DNA of 64,000 nucleotides from Capsicum annuum (lineage: Eukaryota > Streptophyta > Magnoliopsida > Solanales > Solanaceae). Location of the stretch: contig NC_061121.1 of NCBI RefSeq assembly GCF_002878395.1, forward strand, positions 50,314,766 through 50,378,765. The letters are read 5' to 3'. Of the stretch, positions 54,946 through 64,000 are shown piece after piece (the stretch's first letter is position 1; each line of letters begins with the position of its first letter). The translations under genes and the position numbers were made by a program. Under the pieces are notes generated by a model. That model was not told where the DNA came from, searched no databases, and worked only from the letters and a program-made list of their open reading frames with translations.

Positions 54946-55330
54946 TCATTTTTCTCGCTCTAAGGTATGAAAAATCTGACCCTTAAGTACTGAGGTTCTA
55001 CCCCTTAATTCTAGGACAGGTTCATTTAGGAACTGGAAATGGACAAATTTGTTTCTACAATCAAATGAAGCATAGCATGAATGAAGCCAATCCATGTCGA
55101 GAGTGACGTCAAAATTCATCACCTCTAACTCTACTAAGTCTGCTAAAGTAACTTTCTGAGACACCATAACCAGACAATTCCCACCGAGCTATGATAGACT
55201 TACCTACTGGGGTAGAGACTGAGAAGGGCTCTTCTAGGATTTTAGGACTTACTCCAAAGTCAACAGCTATATAAGGAGTTACAAAGGATAAAGAAGCTCT
55301 TGGATCTAGCAAACCATAAACATGTAAATG
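54946..55330 (-). pseudogene. Protease region of element G
   Basis: Two overlapping frames give MLDPRASLSFVTPYIAVDFG with the retropepsin triad altered to D-P-R, then PVGKSIIARWELSGY. After a one-base shift near 55165 they give VTLADLVELEVMNFDVTL and DMDWLHSCYASFDCRN. It is colinear with the protease of element A. Confidence 0.8.
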
Positions 55331-55399
55331 GTAAACTTATAACGTACCAGTAACCACATTAGGAGAACTTTCCTAATCCTGTCGGGACTGGAGTGCATA

Positions 55400-56550
55400 G
55401 AGCCTATTTGGGAATTGGCCACTGGTGGCAATGGAAGAGGCACCCTGCTGAGACGGGAGATCATACTAAGCTGGGGGACGATTATACTAATTTTGTGAAC
55501 CCACCTGAGGGCACTCTCTAATCCTATGGCCTAGCTTGCCACATCCAAAACATACATCACTGTCAGCTGTATAGACACCCTGATAATTTCTACTATATTT
55601 CTGGCAAAGAGGATTTGTTTGAGCACTGCTAACACTACCCTGAGATTAAAGCCTAGCACCCTATCATTATTACCATATCTAAATTTAGGCACCGGAGAAC
55701 TGGCTTAGCATGGAGCTGGGACTGAAGATTTTGGGCGGAACTGAGGACAATTACTACCCTATAACTTAAGCTGAGTGAAGTTGAAGCTACCTGTTCTAGC
55801 TTTCTTTTTCTCTTTCTCTTTCTCTTTAGTTTTCTGTTCCTCAATTTGTTGAGCATAGACCATCAACCCAGCCAAGTCAATATTCTTAATCAGCATTATG
55901 ATCCTACACTCCTTAACCATATTATTGGATACACAAGACACAAACTTACTCATATTAGATCTGCTATCAGCTACCAGATCAGGAGCATACCTAGCCAACT
56001 AAGTAAACTTGAGGGAATACTCTTTCACACTCATGTCTTCCTACTTCAGGTTGATAAACTCTAACACCTTTTCTTTCCTTAACTCTAATGGGAAGAACCT
56101 ATCTATAAAGGCAGTAGCAAACTCTTCCTATTCTATAGGCCCTGCATCTGCGGGCCTATCTACCTTCCACTTCTTAAACCATGTGTGAGCCATATCCTAT
56201 AACAGATAGGTAGCTAGCTCAGCACTCCCACTAGCGGTTACCCCAATATTATTTGTTACCTTATTCACCATGTCAAGGAATTACTGTAGGTTCTCTTCAG
56301 ACTTAGACCCTAACAATAAAGGAGGGTTCATTCAGGTAAAGTCCCAAATTCTAGGTATAGAAGTATTGGGTATTAGGTTGGCCTGAACAGCAGCTGCGCA
56401 TTCATTCTGGGTTACTATAGAATGACCTAGAGTGGTGAAATCTTCTCTAAATTCTGCGTGAGAAATGAGCTCATTCAGGGGATCTTCCTAAACTGGCGGA
56501 GGTGCTGGCTGGTTTCCAAATCTTCTTCCATTGGTATTTTTGGAAGGCAT
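55400..56550 (-). pseudogene. Gag of element G
   Basis: A start at 56550 (MPSKNTNGRRFGNQPAPPP) is followed by MNPPLLLGSKSEEN, AHTWFKKWKVDRPADAG, FIDRFFPLELRKEKVLEF and LARYAPDLVADSRSNMSKFV (55998-55939). A lysine-rich run EQKTKEKEKEKKK comes next, then an intact zinc knuckle CFGCGKLGHRIREC (CX2CX4HX4C, about 55555-55514). At least seven stops interrupt one otherwise mostly continuous frame. It would form the particle shell. Confidence 0.85.
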
Positions 56551-56639
56551 ATTTTGTAAACGAAAGGTAAAATTGGATTAGACATAGATTTTAACTTAAG
56601 CTCATGCTCACTTAAATGATGTGAATACTAAAAGAAGGG

Positions 56640-56725
56640 AAACTTTTCCTAAAATATCTCATAGCCTCTTATCCATAAGTATGGCGTGCTATACAACCTT
56701 GCATAAAACTCTACTTGACGTGACT
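56640..56725 (-). other. Conserved leader block with stem-loop, element G
   Basis: The minus strand reads AGTAGAGTTTTATG, TTGTATAGCACGCCATAC, TTATGG, AAGAGGCTATGAGA. The hairpin GTAT/ATAC (56679-56682 with 56691-56694) exposes AGCACGCC. Compared with GTGT/ACAC in the LARD, both arms changed together at one pair. Confidence 0.6.
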
Positions 56726-56754
56726 TTCAGACTTCTTAGGACTCTTTAGAACCT

Positions 56755-56771
56755 TAGGCTCTGATACCAAG
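56755..56771 (-). other. Primer-binding site of element G
   Basis: The minus strand reads TTGGTATCAGAGCCTAA just inside the LTR, an exact initiator-Met type PBS. Confidence 0.9.
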
Positions 56772-56773
56772 TT

Positions 56774-59056
56774 TGTAATGCCCCGAGTCTACACCCTGGA
56801 CGTCACATGGTGCTTACGACCATGAAGGATCATAAGCTAACCCATGACTGGTACCTGTTGTGAGCACTGAATAATATTACTGAAAATATATGCGGAAGTT
56901 AGGTTGAAAATGCCATAAGGTTCATAAACTATAAAAAAAATACTTAATACTGATAATAACATTGAAAAACTGAACATCTATCTGAAGTAGTCTAGTCTGA
57001 AAGCCTCTAACTGTCTGAATATGGAGTTGATGGAACGAGTCCCCAACTAACTCCGACTACTGAACATACTAAGTCTGCTGAAATGCTAAAATAAAATATT
57101 ATCCTCAATGGCTACTAAATCAGCCACTGATATCCTAAGATGCTAAGTATGATCAGGAACCCGCGTGTCTAAACCTATGATATGAGACATCATAGCACAA
57201 AAAAGAGTATGCGTTAGTTTGTGGAATGTACTATTATGCTAAGTGAGGTAAGGCTGATATACATGGGTTCATATGCATGAGATGATAACTGACTGAATAA
57301 ACATCATAAAGTAACCAAATGAATGTACATGCAAAATTGTAACTGCTGAATATACTGAACATGCAATACTACCCATATAGATATACATCATGCATCTGAG
57401 ATCATACTAAAACTGAGTATTGAATTCTAATAGTTGAGTAACTAATAACTAATAGCCATGGTTCTATAGAACTGACTGAGTTCTTTACTGAATACTAATA
57501 CTAAAACTGTAACTATAGGAGTGTTCATCTAACCAACATACCCCAATATAGACTGATTTGGGGTTCAACCTATGACCCTAGTTGGAATGGTGTTAGAACC
57601 TTTTCATGGGATACTAACAATGCTGGGTCAACCCTAATATGGTAGAAAGACTCATGAAATATATATATAATGGTGTCAACCCTAGTCTGACAGGAGGACA
57701 ACTTACCTTATGTTGGCTATGTAGTTTTGTAACACAAGGACTGCTACTAAGGGTCAAATCCTCTGCTAGAAGGAATGCCCCCATCTGTGGGTTCTCTCGA
57801 TGCTGAATCCTACTCCCAACTGAATCAACACTGAACTGATCACTAGACTGTACTAGGCTTGACTGAACTGACACTGATCATGTTAACTGACTGAACTAGA
57901 CTGAGTTCACTGAGTTCTATTACTGACTAGTACTACTGTTCTTGACCTTTACTGGGACTATTCTATAACTACTTCAACTAAGTTAACAGCTAGAGTTTGG
58001 GTAATAAATACCCTCAGGACTCGATAACATAATTGACAAACATAGAAAATCTTAAAATCATATCAATAGTCAATTGTTCAAAATTCATTCACTGAGACAT
58101 TTTATCAAACACTTAGATTCCATGAACAAAAACACATGCTAACATGTCATGATTACACTATTCAATGCACATGGATATTCTATCAAACACTTGGGGAGCA
58201 TGATTGTGACACATGAAGAATAAGCATATAGGGAATCATAACTTCAACATGTAACTTGCAAATTCAAGGGTTTTGACATGAGAGATTCATAATTCAACAC
58301 ACATTCTAACATAATTTCATGGAACTCATAAAATATCGTAACTTGAAATCCATACAATAACACAAAGATGAGCATAATTCAGTTCATAACATAGGAATCA
58401 TAATTCATGTTTTTGAAAAGGTTTCTTGAACTCCAAGGGTGGAAGGACCCAAAGGATGAATACCTAACATACCTTGATTGTTGATTTTGTGAAGATTGTT
58501 AGGGATTTCTTAGAACTTGGACTTGAACTTGAACAAACTGGGGCTTTGTTCTTGAGAGGATTTTGTGAATAATGAATATAATTTGCCCTTTTGGGAGCTT
58601 AATTTCATGTTTTGGCTTAATTGGGTGAGGAAAAAAAACCTAATTGCCCTTGGAAAGTTGTAATTAAGTGAGCAAACTGTGCCAGCAATGCGGCAGGCGA
58701 TGCGCCGCGTGGATGGTGTTGACGCAATTACCGACACACCGCGTTGATGTTGTTGATGCGATAGCCAATGCGACGCATCAAGATCATGTTGGCTTGATAT
58801 TTTGGCCACCCAAACACAACTCAAATGATGTCCAAAAATTCTAAAACTCACCCAAGATGACCTATTGACATCCCTGATCATGAATCAACTTAAAAATCGA
58901 CATTTTAAGGTCGTAAGGATAAAAAGTAAGATCATCCAATTATGAAGGCTAAAAATGCTTCTAAGTCTTAAGACTTAGCTGAATTTTTCTAAGTTTGGGA
59001 CCTCTTTTGGTACGCTATATAGGACTAAAATGACTTGGAATTTGCGGGGTCTTACA
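56774..59056 (-). repeat. 5' LTR of element G
   Basis: Plus strand starts TGTAATGCCCCGAGTC and ends GGGGTCTTACA. It resembles solo LTR B in the same direction and solo LTR F in reverse. No partner LTR exists in the window. Confidence 0.85.
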
Positions 59057-60944
59057 CAGTGACATGAGAAAAATAATTTTTGCTCGAATGGAAGACTCAA
59101 AAGCAAAAAAATAGAAATAAAGAGAAGAAAAAAAATACACTGTTCGTCCCTTTTTAATAATAAGGAAAAGAAATGATTTATCTGAAAATTACAATCAATT
59201 CTAATGATTATGCCATGCATTTTGAATTAAGCTGCTTGATCTTTTAATCCAAACTTTCCACTAGTTGTTGTTGAGTTAATGGCCTTGAAATTGAGTTATT
59301 TCCTCAGGGCTAATTGCCTTCAGAGACCTCATTCGGCTAGTGACGGCATTGATGGGTTTTCATCAACAAGCCTCTCTCATTTTCTTTCTCTCAGCTTATT
59401 ATTATTACCTTACGATATTTGTGAGGGTATTCATCAATAAGACTCTTATTTTTATTTCTCTCAACTCAGCATCATCTTACGATGCCCGTGAGGGTTTTCA
59501 CCAATAAGACTCTCTCATTTTTATCTCTCTCAATATATCATCGCCTTACGGTGCCCGTGAGGGTTTTCACCAATAAGACTCTCATTTTATTTCTCTACTA
59601 ATTCCTTGTGTTAAGGAAGACAAGTAGTTCCCAAAATATATCATCGTATGCATTGACAGCTTAGCCTTATCATTCTCAAAGATTGATCTGAAGGTCTTTC
59701 TTTAGTTGTAACTTGGATTTTGGATAAGGTTAGAAAGAAAGGATGTCATGAGGCCCAAACGACATTTAAAGTTGGGTGGGACTTACAATGTTTGGAATCC
59801 ACACAAACAATGAAGATTAACTCATAGCCCAGTTTCTTTTGGATGGGCAATTCTAAATTATTTATTTAGTTGGACCGAGCCCTGAATAGGGTAGCCTACG
59901 TATCTCATCCCTTGAGAGAGGAGAATCAGGTCACACGTAGTTTCGACAGCTCACTTTTTTGCTTGATTCTAATTTCTTCTCTTTTTTCTGACTCTTTTTT
60001 TCTTTTTGAAAATTTTTTTGGCTTTATTTTTCTTGACACTCTTCTTTTTCTTTCTTTTTGACATAATTTTTCTGACTCTATTCTTTTTCTCAACACTTTT
60101 CTTTTGAATTTTGCTGACTCTTATCTTGATTCCAAAAAAGGGGTATGAAAGAAAATAGAACTAAAGCTCAAATGGGGTTTACAAAGGATGACACAATGTT
60201 TGGATAGCAGAATAAAATGCCTCCATCATATCAATCCTTGAAAATATAAGTACATATCGTGCAATGTGAAAATAAAAGATGGAGTTCATTCACGACATTT
60301 TTACAGGACTAAATTTAACTGAATTTGTGCATTACTACTCGTACTTTGTTCAACATACCACTCCACTTTTGTTGTACATTCCTCATGCTGAAGGACTCAT
60401 GACTTCGTGGAGCTGATTTTCTTTCTGTTCCTTTTGACATAGGATCGCACATTTACTATTTGACCTAATTGAGATATGCCTTTTAATTGATTATGAATTT
60501 ATTCTTATGATTCTCAATATAATAGCCTTGATTTTTAAAGAAGGCTTTAATTTGATCACCAAATGCCTCAATACTCTACATATTTTCTCAGATGCTCTCT
60601 TTTTCTAACTTTAGCCCTCTGATTTAAAGTTCATGCTTAAATAGGATTCTACAATCTAGATGAAAAATTCTGCCAATATGTCATATCACTAGAACTAACA
60701 TAAAATGAACTGTGTAAAGAAAACAAACAAACAACTTAAAATAAGACAAAACAACATGGACACCATATTTCATTAAAAGAAAAGAGAGAGAGGTTTAACC
60801 AAAAATAACAAAGAAACGAAACAAGATATATTCCTAACTTCAACCTTGAAATAATTTAGAAAATAGAAAGGAAAAAAAAACAAACTACCAAAACCCCTTC
60901 CAAGTAAGGAGAAAAGTGTCTTCCCAATTGCTGAGCTTGACATC
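59057..60944 (-). other. Ogre E non-coding middle region with 65-bp repeats and module E3
   Basis: Colinear in reverse with 37660-39470 of Ogre D. Four 65-bp units lie at 59343-59595; three keep a CTTACG..CGTGAG-type stem. A two-helix module is at 59885-59945. No pol motif is visible. Confidence 0.75.
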
Positions 60945-62345
60945 TTAGCCACTGGTTTGCATATCAGCATGACTAGAGTTTCCACCATTGTCCAACAGAT
61001 TTTCTTCAATATATAAGTTTTGGATCCCCATGTTTAACTCATTGCTTCCCACGTATTGTGCATTATCGTGTATTGGGGAAGGCTCCATGGGACACTCGTA
61101 CTGCCAATGTTTTGCACTAGAATTAATATTTCTTGAATCATCCTTTCTATTTCACTTTTCAAAGTATGACAATCCTCAATACTGTGACCCTAAACATCAG
61201 AATTAAATTTCTTGAATGTGGGTAAGAGTATACCCAATGAGAGGAGTGACATGCCTTATTGTACTAATCTCTAGAACAGATTGGCATATGATTATCTAAT
61301 TGATATGAAATAATCCCTAAGATTCTGGCTCTTTTCATTATTTGACTTGGATCAAACATTGGGCCTAGAAGGAGTTTGATATGTTTATAGAGTTAGAGGA
61401 TGACTCTGAGGCGTTTCTGCACGCTATTGTAAGTAAGAAGGAAGTTGAAAATATGGTTGTGCACAATATACTAGATATGGATGTGGGGAAATAGAGTATA
61501 ATGAACTTTGGGAGTGATTATAGAGAGCTTGGGTGTGAACTTGGGCTTGAGACTGAGGGTAACAATGACGTGGTCTTCTTGGACGTGCTCATTGTCTGAC
61601 TATAATTGCAGCTACATCTTTCTTATTCTTATTCCCTCCAGTTTCCCTTAATTGATTGTAATATTGCCCCAAATATTTCATGGATTCCTCATGCCCATCT
61701 TCTTCCTTAAATTTTGACGTCTAAAGGATTGGAGGAGGGTTAACACTTGAAGACATGCCCCAATTTTTGTATGAAACATCTTTTTTTACCTACAGATCCT
61801 TGGGAACTTTTCATATCCTTTTTTGCACTCTTCATTTTTCCAACCATTTTCTCTGGCTCTTCTAACATACTAGACTTCTTGTTAAGAAAATTTGGTTGTC
61901 CAATTAACATTGATGTGGGCTCTAGATTATAACAATTATCACCAAGAGTATTGAACATGGGTCCACTAGTAGCATGAGGAAACACAACCATTAGGTCGAC
62001 CAATGTGGAACCCTCAATATAGGATTAAGAAACAAAATCACAACGACATGTGGTTTTATGAATATAGCAGGCTTATACTGAGGAGCTAGAAAAAAAGTGG
62101 TGGAAGTATTAGGATGCTTTTGGCTTGGAGCAAATTCTGAGTCATGTTGTAGTGCATCAACAACAGTAGGAAACCGACTTTGCAATTTTAGTGGAAAAAT
62201 TGAGGTATTTGTAGGATCAACAGTGGGAAATAGAGGAGGAGGCAACCCACTAGCTCAAGCTCGGTGCATTTCTGTCATTTGTAGTCTTAGTTTCCTAATC
62301 TCTTGCTTTAAACTCTCATTTTCCTAATTCTTTATTTGATCCATG
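60945..62345 (-). pseudogene. Ogre gag, copy E
   Basis: Minus-strand segments match copy D: LPPPLFPTVDPTNTSIFPL-like residues (62245-61991), VVFPHATSGPMFNTLGDNCY, PEKMVGKMKSAKKDMKSS (61980-61740). It also keeps a gag C-terminal segment missing from D: GHSIEDCHTLKSEIERMIQ (about 61192-61136), preceded by a decayed MSLL-GYTLTH-type stretch. The stop after QTSG (60947-60945) matches that of D. Several frameshifts and stops make it inactive. The two decayed copies complement each other as evidence for family membership only. Confidence 0.8.
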
Positions 62346-63962
62346 ATGTCACTCTCTATATATCCTTGTTGGACACAGTTAACCCTTCCTTGGATTTGGT
62401 GTGATGTGGAGGACCATCTACAATGCCACAATGCTACAAACCAACCACCTTAAACTAACTGAACAAGAGATAACAACGTGTTAGAGCTCAATACTTTCTC
62501 AAAACCTTTTTCTTTGGAAAAGATCACTGAACCCAAGAAAGGCGCCTACGTATCTCTCTCCCAAAAGAGGAGAATGCGGTGTGCATAGTTCGTGAAGTTT
62601 TGGCACAACATGATCGATCAAACTTTCTTTCTTTTTCTATTTTTTTTTAGAATCTTTAAGAATAAAAGAAAATAACAAATTGTCAAAAGAATTGACGAAA
62701 ATCTTTTTCAAAATTTTCATTTTTAAACTCCTTATACAAAATGAAATCTATGATTACCAAAAAAATATTTTTGGATTTTCAATTTTGAATTTCATACCAA
62801 AATGAAACTTGAACCTATTAAAGAAAAATCTTTTTGTAGTTTTCTTTTAAAGATGTATATGACACCTAATATAAATGAAGAGAGAGTAAAATCTTTTTGA
62901 ATTTTTTAAATAAGAACACCAAACCCTAGAAGGGCTGCCTACGTATCTCACTCCCGAAGGAGGAGAATCAGGTATGCGTAGTTCATCCAAATTGGACAAT
63001 TAAGGATTAAACAACCGACTGAACCTTGACTTAAAAGACATTACCAAAGATAGATGATGAAAAACATCAATAAAATCTTTTGAGGTTTTTAATTTGACAC
63101 TTCACATAAAACTGACACCAACAACTAAGAAAGAAAAATCTTTTTGGTATTTTCATTATATGAAATGTACAAAGCTTCTACCATATTTCTTTTATAAAAA
63201 GCTCCTATTGAAATAAACTTTTTAAAATTTTAGAATTATGAATGCATACTAAAAGAAATAAAAGGAAAATCTTTTTTGATCTTTTATAGTTTTTGAGAAA
63301 TTAGTGCAAAAGGTAAAAATCTTTTTTTTGCATTTTTGGATTGTAAAAAACTCTAAAAGAAACTACAAAACTTTTTTTCACTCTTTTTCTTTTTCCTCTT
63401 TTTTCAACCTTTTCTTACCTACACACTTTTATTTGATTCTAACACGTGTTTTCCCCAAGTCAGTTCGTTAAATGACTCTATTACCCTCAAAAGATGCGAC
63501 AATTAGCATGTAGGGATGCTTTAGGGCTGAGTCTCCTACAAAGGATCAAGTGGGTCCCATTAGATCTCAATATGATGCAGATAAGCATGACCTAAAGGCT
63601 GACCTACATTGGAATTCCACTAACAAAGCTGTTCGGGGGAACGTATGGTCAATAGTAACTGTAATTACTTTCTACCTACTCCATACCAGCCAACAGATGC
63701 CCCTCTTAAAATAAGGGTGACTCATCTATAGGTTGTGTACACAACGTGTACTACAGACTTGTTGCAAAAGAAATGACTCAGGATATGCAAATAATGACAG
63801 ATATAAAGCGGTAACATATTAGACAAAAATTATAAACACAAAGCACATAGGCACTCAACAATGATAAAACAAATATAAACAATAACATAAACAACGTCTA
63901 TATACCCATAATGTCAAACTAAGCTGATACAACTCCAAAAAAAAAACTCAAATTCTGAAAAA
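62346..63962 (-). other. Leader of Ogre E with two modules and AAAGATTTT repeats
   Basis: Two-helix modules lie at 62535-62590 and 62930-62985. AAAATCTTTTT words (reverse of the D motif) recur between 62690 and 63390. The block at 63470-63760 matches 34880-35160 of D. Confidence 0.75.
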
Positions 63963-63980
63963 TCCACAGCAGAGTCGCCA
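63963..63980 (-). other. Primer-binding site of Ogre E
   Basis: The minus strand reads TGGCGACTCTGCTGTGGA, four bases from the 5' LTR that begins at 63985 and continues beyond the window. Confidence 0.8.
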
Positions 63981-64000
63981 GAGCTGTCACACCCCTTTTT

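Larger units (their letters stand above)
53349..59056 (-). mobile_element. Element G: minus-sense Tekay-like element, 3' half missing
   Basis: The 5' LTR (56774-59056), PBS (56755-56771), leader, gag, PR, RT and RNase H are present. The element stops in the linker after RNase H at 53349; integrase, chromodomain, PPT and 3' LTR are absent. Flanks show no duplication, and about 720 bases of the host Ogre are missing at the junction, so a deletion or template switch is likely. Confidence 0.82.
46203..64000 (-). mobile_element. Ogre E: minus-sense, gag-only Ogre element, runs off the window
   Basis: 3' LTR 46203-48228, PPT 48229-48243, 3' tandem arrays (48717-48979 and 52067-53116), non-coding middle, gag (about 62345-60945, minus), leader, PBS 63963-63980, and the first 16 bases of the 5' LTR from 63985. 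It is colinear with Ogre D in inverted orientation. Solo LTR F and element G interrupt it. Together D and E face each other tail to tail, both inside the 5' LTR of element C. Confidence 0.85.

Overview
The window looks like plant nuclear repeat DNA, with no host gene that I can support. Nearly every stretch belongs to an LTR retrotransposon, most of them Ty3/gypsy. Assignment to a eudicot, probably Solanaceae, rests on remembered resemblance of the Ogre and Helitron ends and is only moderately secure. All boundaries and homologies were read by eye from repeat pairs, LTR ends (TG..CA), primer-binding sites (PBS), polypurine tracts (PPT) and target-site duplications (TSD). I use letters for the elements.

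Left third (1-25651). Positions 1-2226 hold the end of a minus-sense LTR (B2) joined to a piece of gypsy pol. Next come an unresolved AT-rich stretch and a decayed MULE transposase (about 3165-4528). At 4529 a B-family LTR (B3) begins and is split by element A (4787-25624, plus sense), a decayed Tekay/Del-like chromovirus with gag, PR, RT, RNase H, IN and chromodomain remains. A is itself interrupted by a 3.03-kb solo LTR (B, 10151-13180) inside RNase H and by a coding-less 8.4-kb LTR element (LARD-like, 15837-24258) inside its 3' LTR.

Middle and right (25652-64000). Element C is a minus-sense Tekay-like chromovirus starting only 27 bp after A ends. Its internal region is at 27091-32118. Its 5' LTR begins at 32119 and has been broken up by plus-sense Ogre D (32418 to about 44040), a Helitron 3' part (ending 45274) and minus-sense Ogre E (46203 to beyond the window). 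Ogre E carries a 3.09-kb solo LTR (F, 48980-52066) and a truncated minus-sense Tekay-like element (G, 53349-59056). The window ends 16 bases into the 5' LTR of E.

How the parts work together. A, C and G once encoded the gag-pol set typical of chromoviruses; all are now broken. The LARD has no coding capacity but shares PBS, PPT and a leader stem-loop with them, so it was probably mobilised in trans. D and E are two copies of one gag-only Ogre family that lacks pol. The most interesting signals are RNA-like structures that recur inside these elements: a leader hairpin about 75 nt after the PBS in four gypsy elements, a two-helix module present three times in each Ogre copy, and several tandem repeats whose units each form a hairpin, some with compensatory changes.
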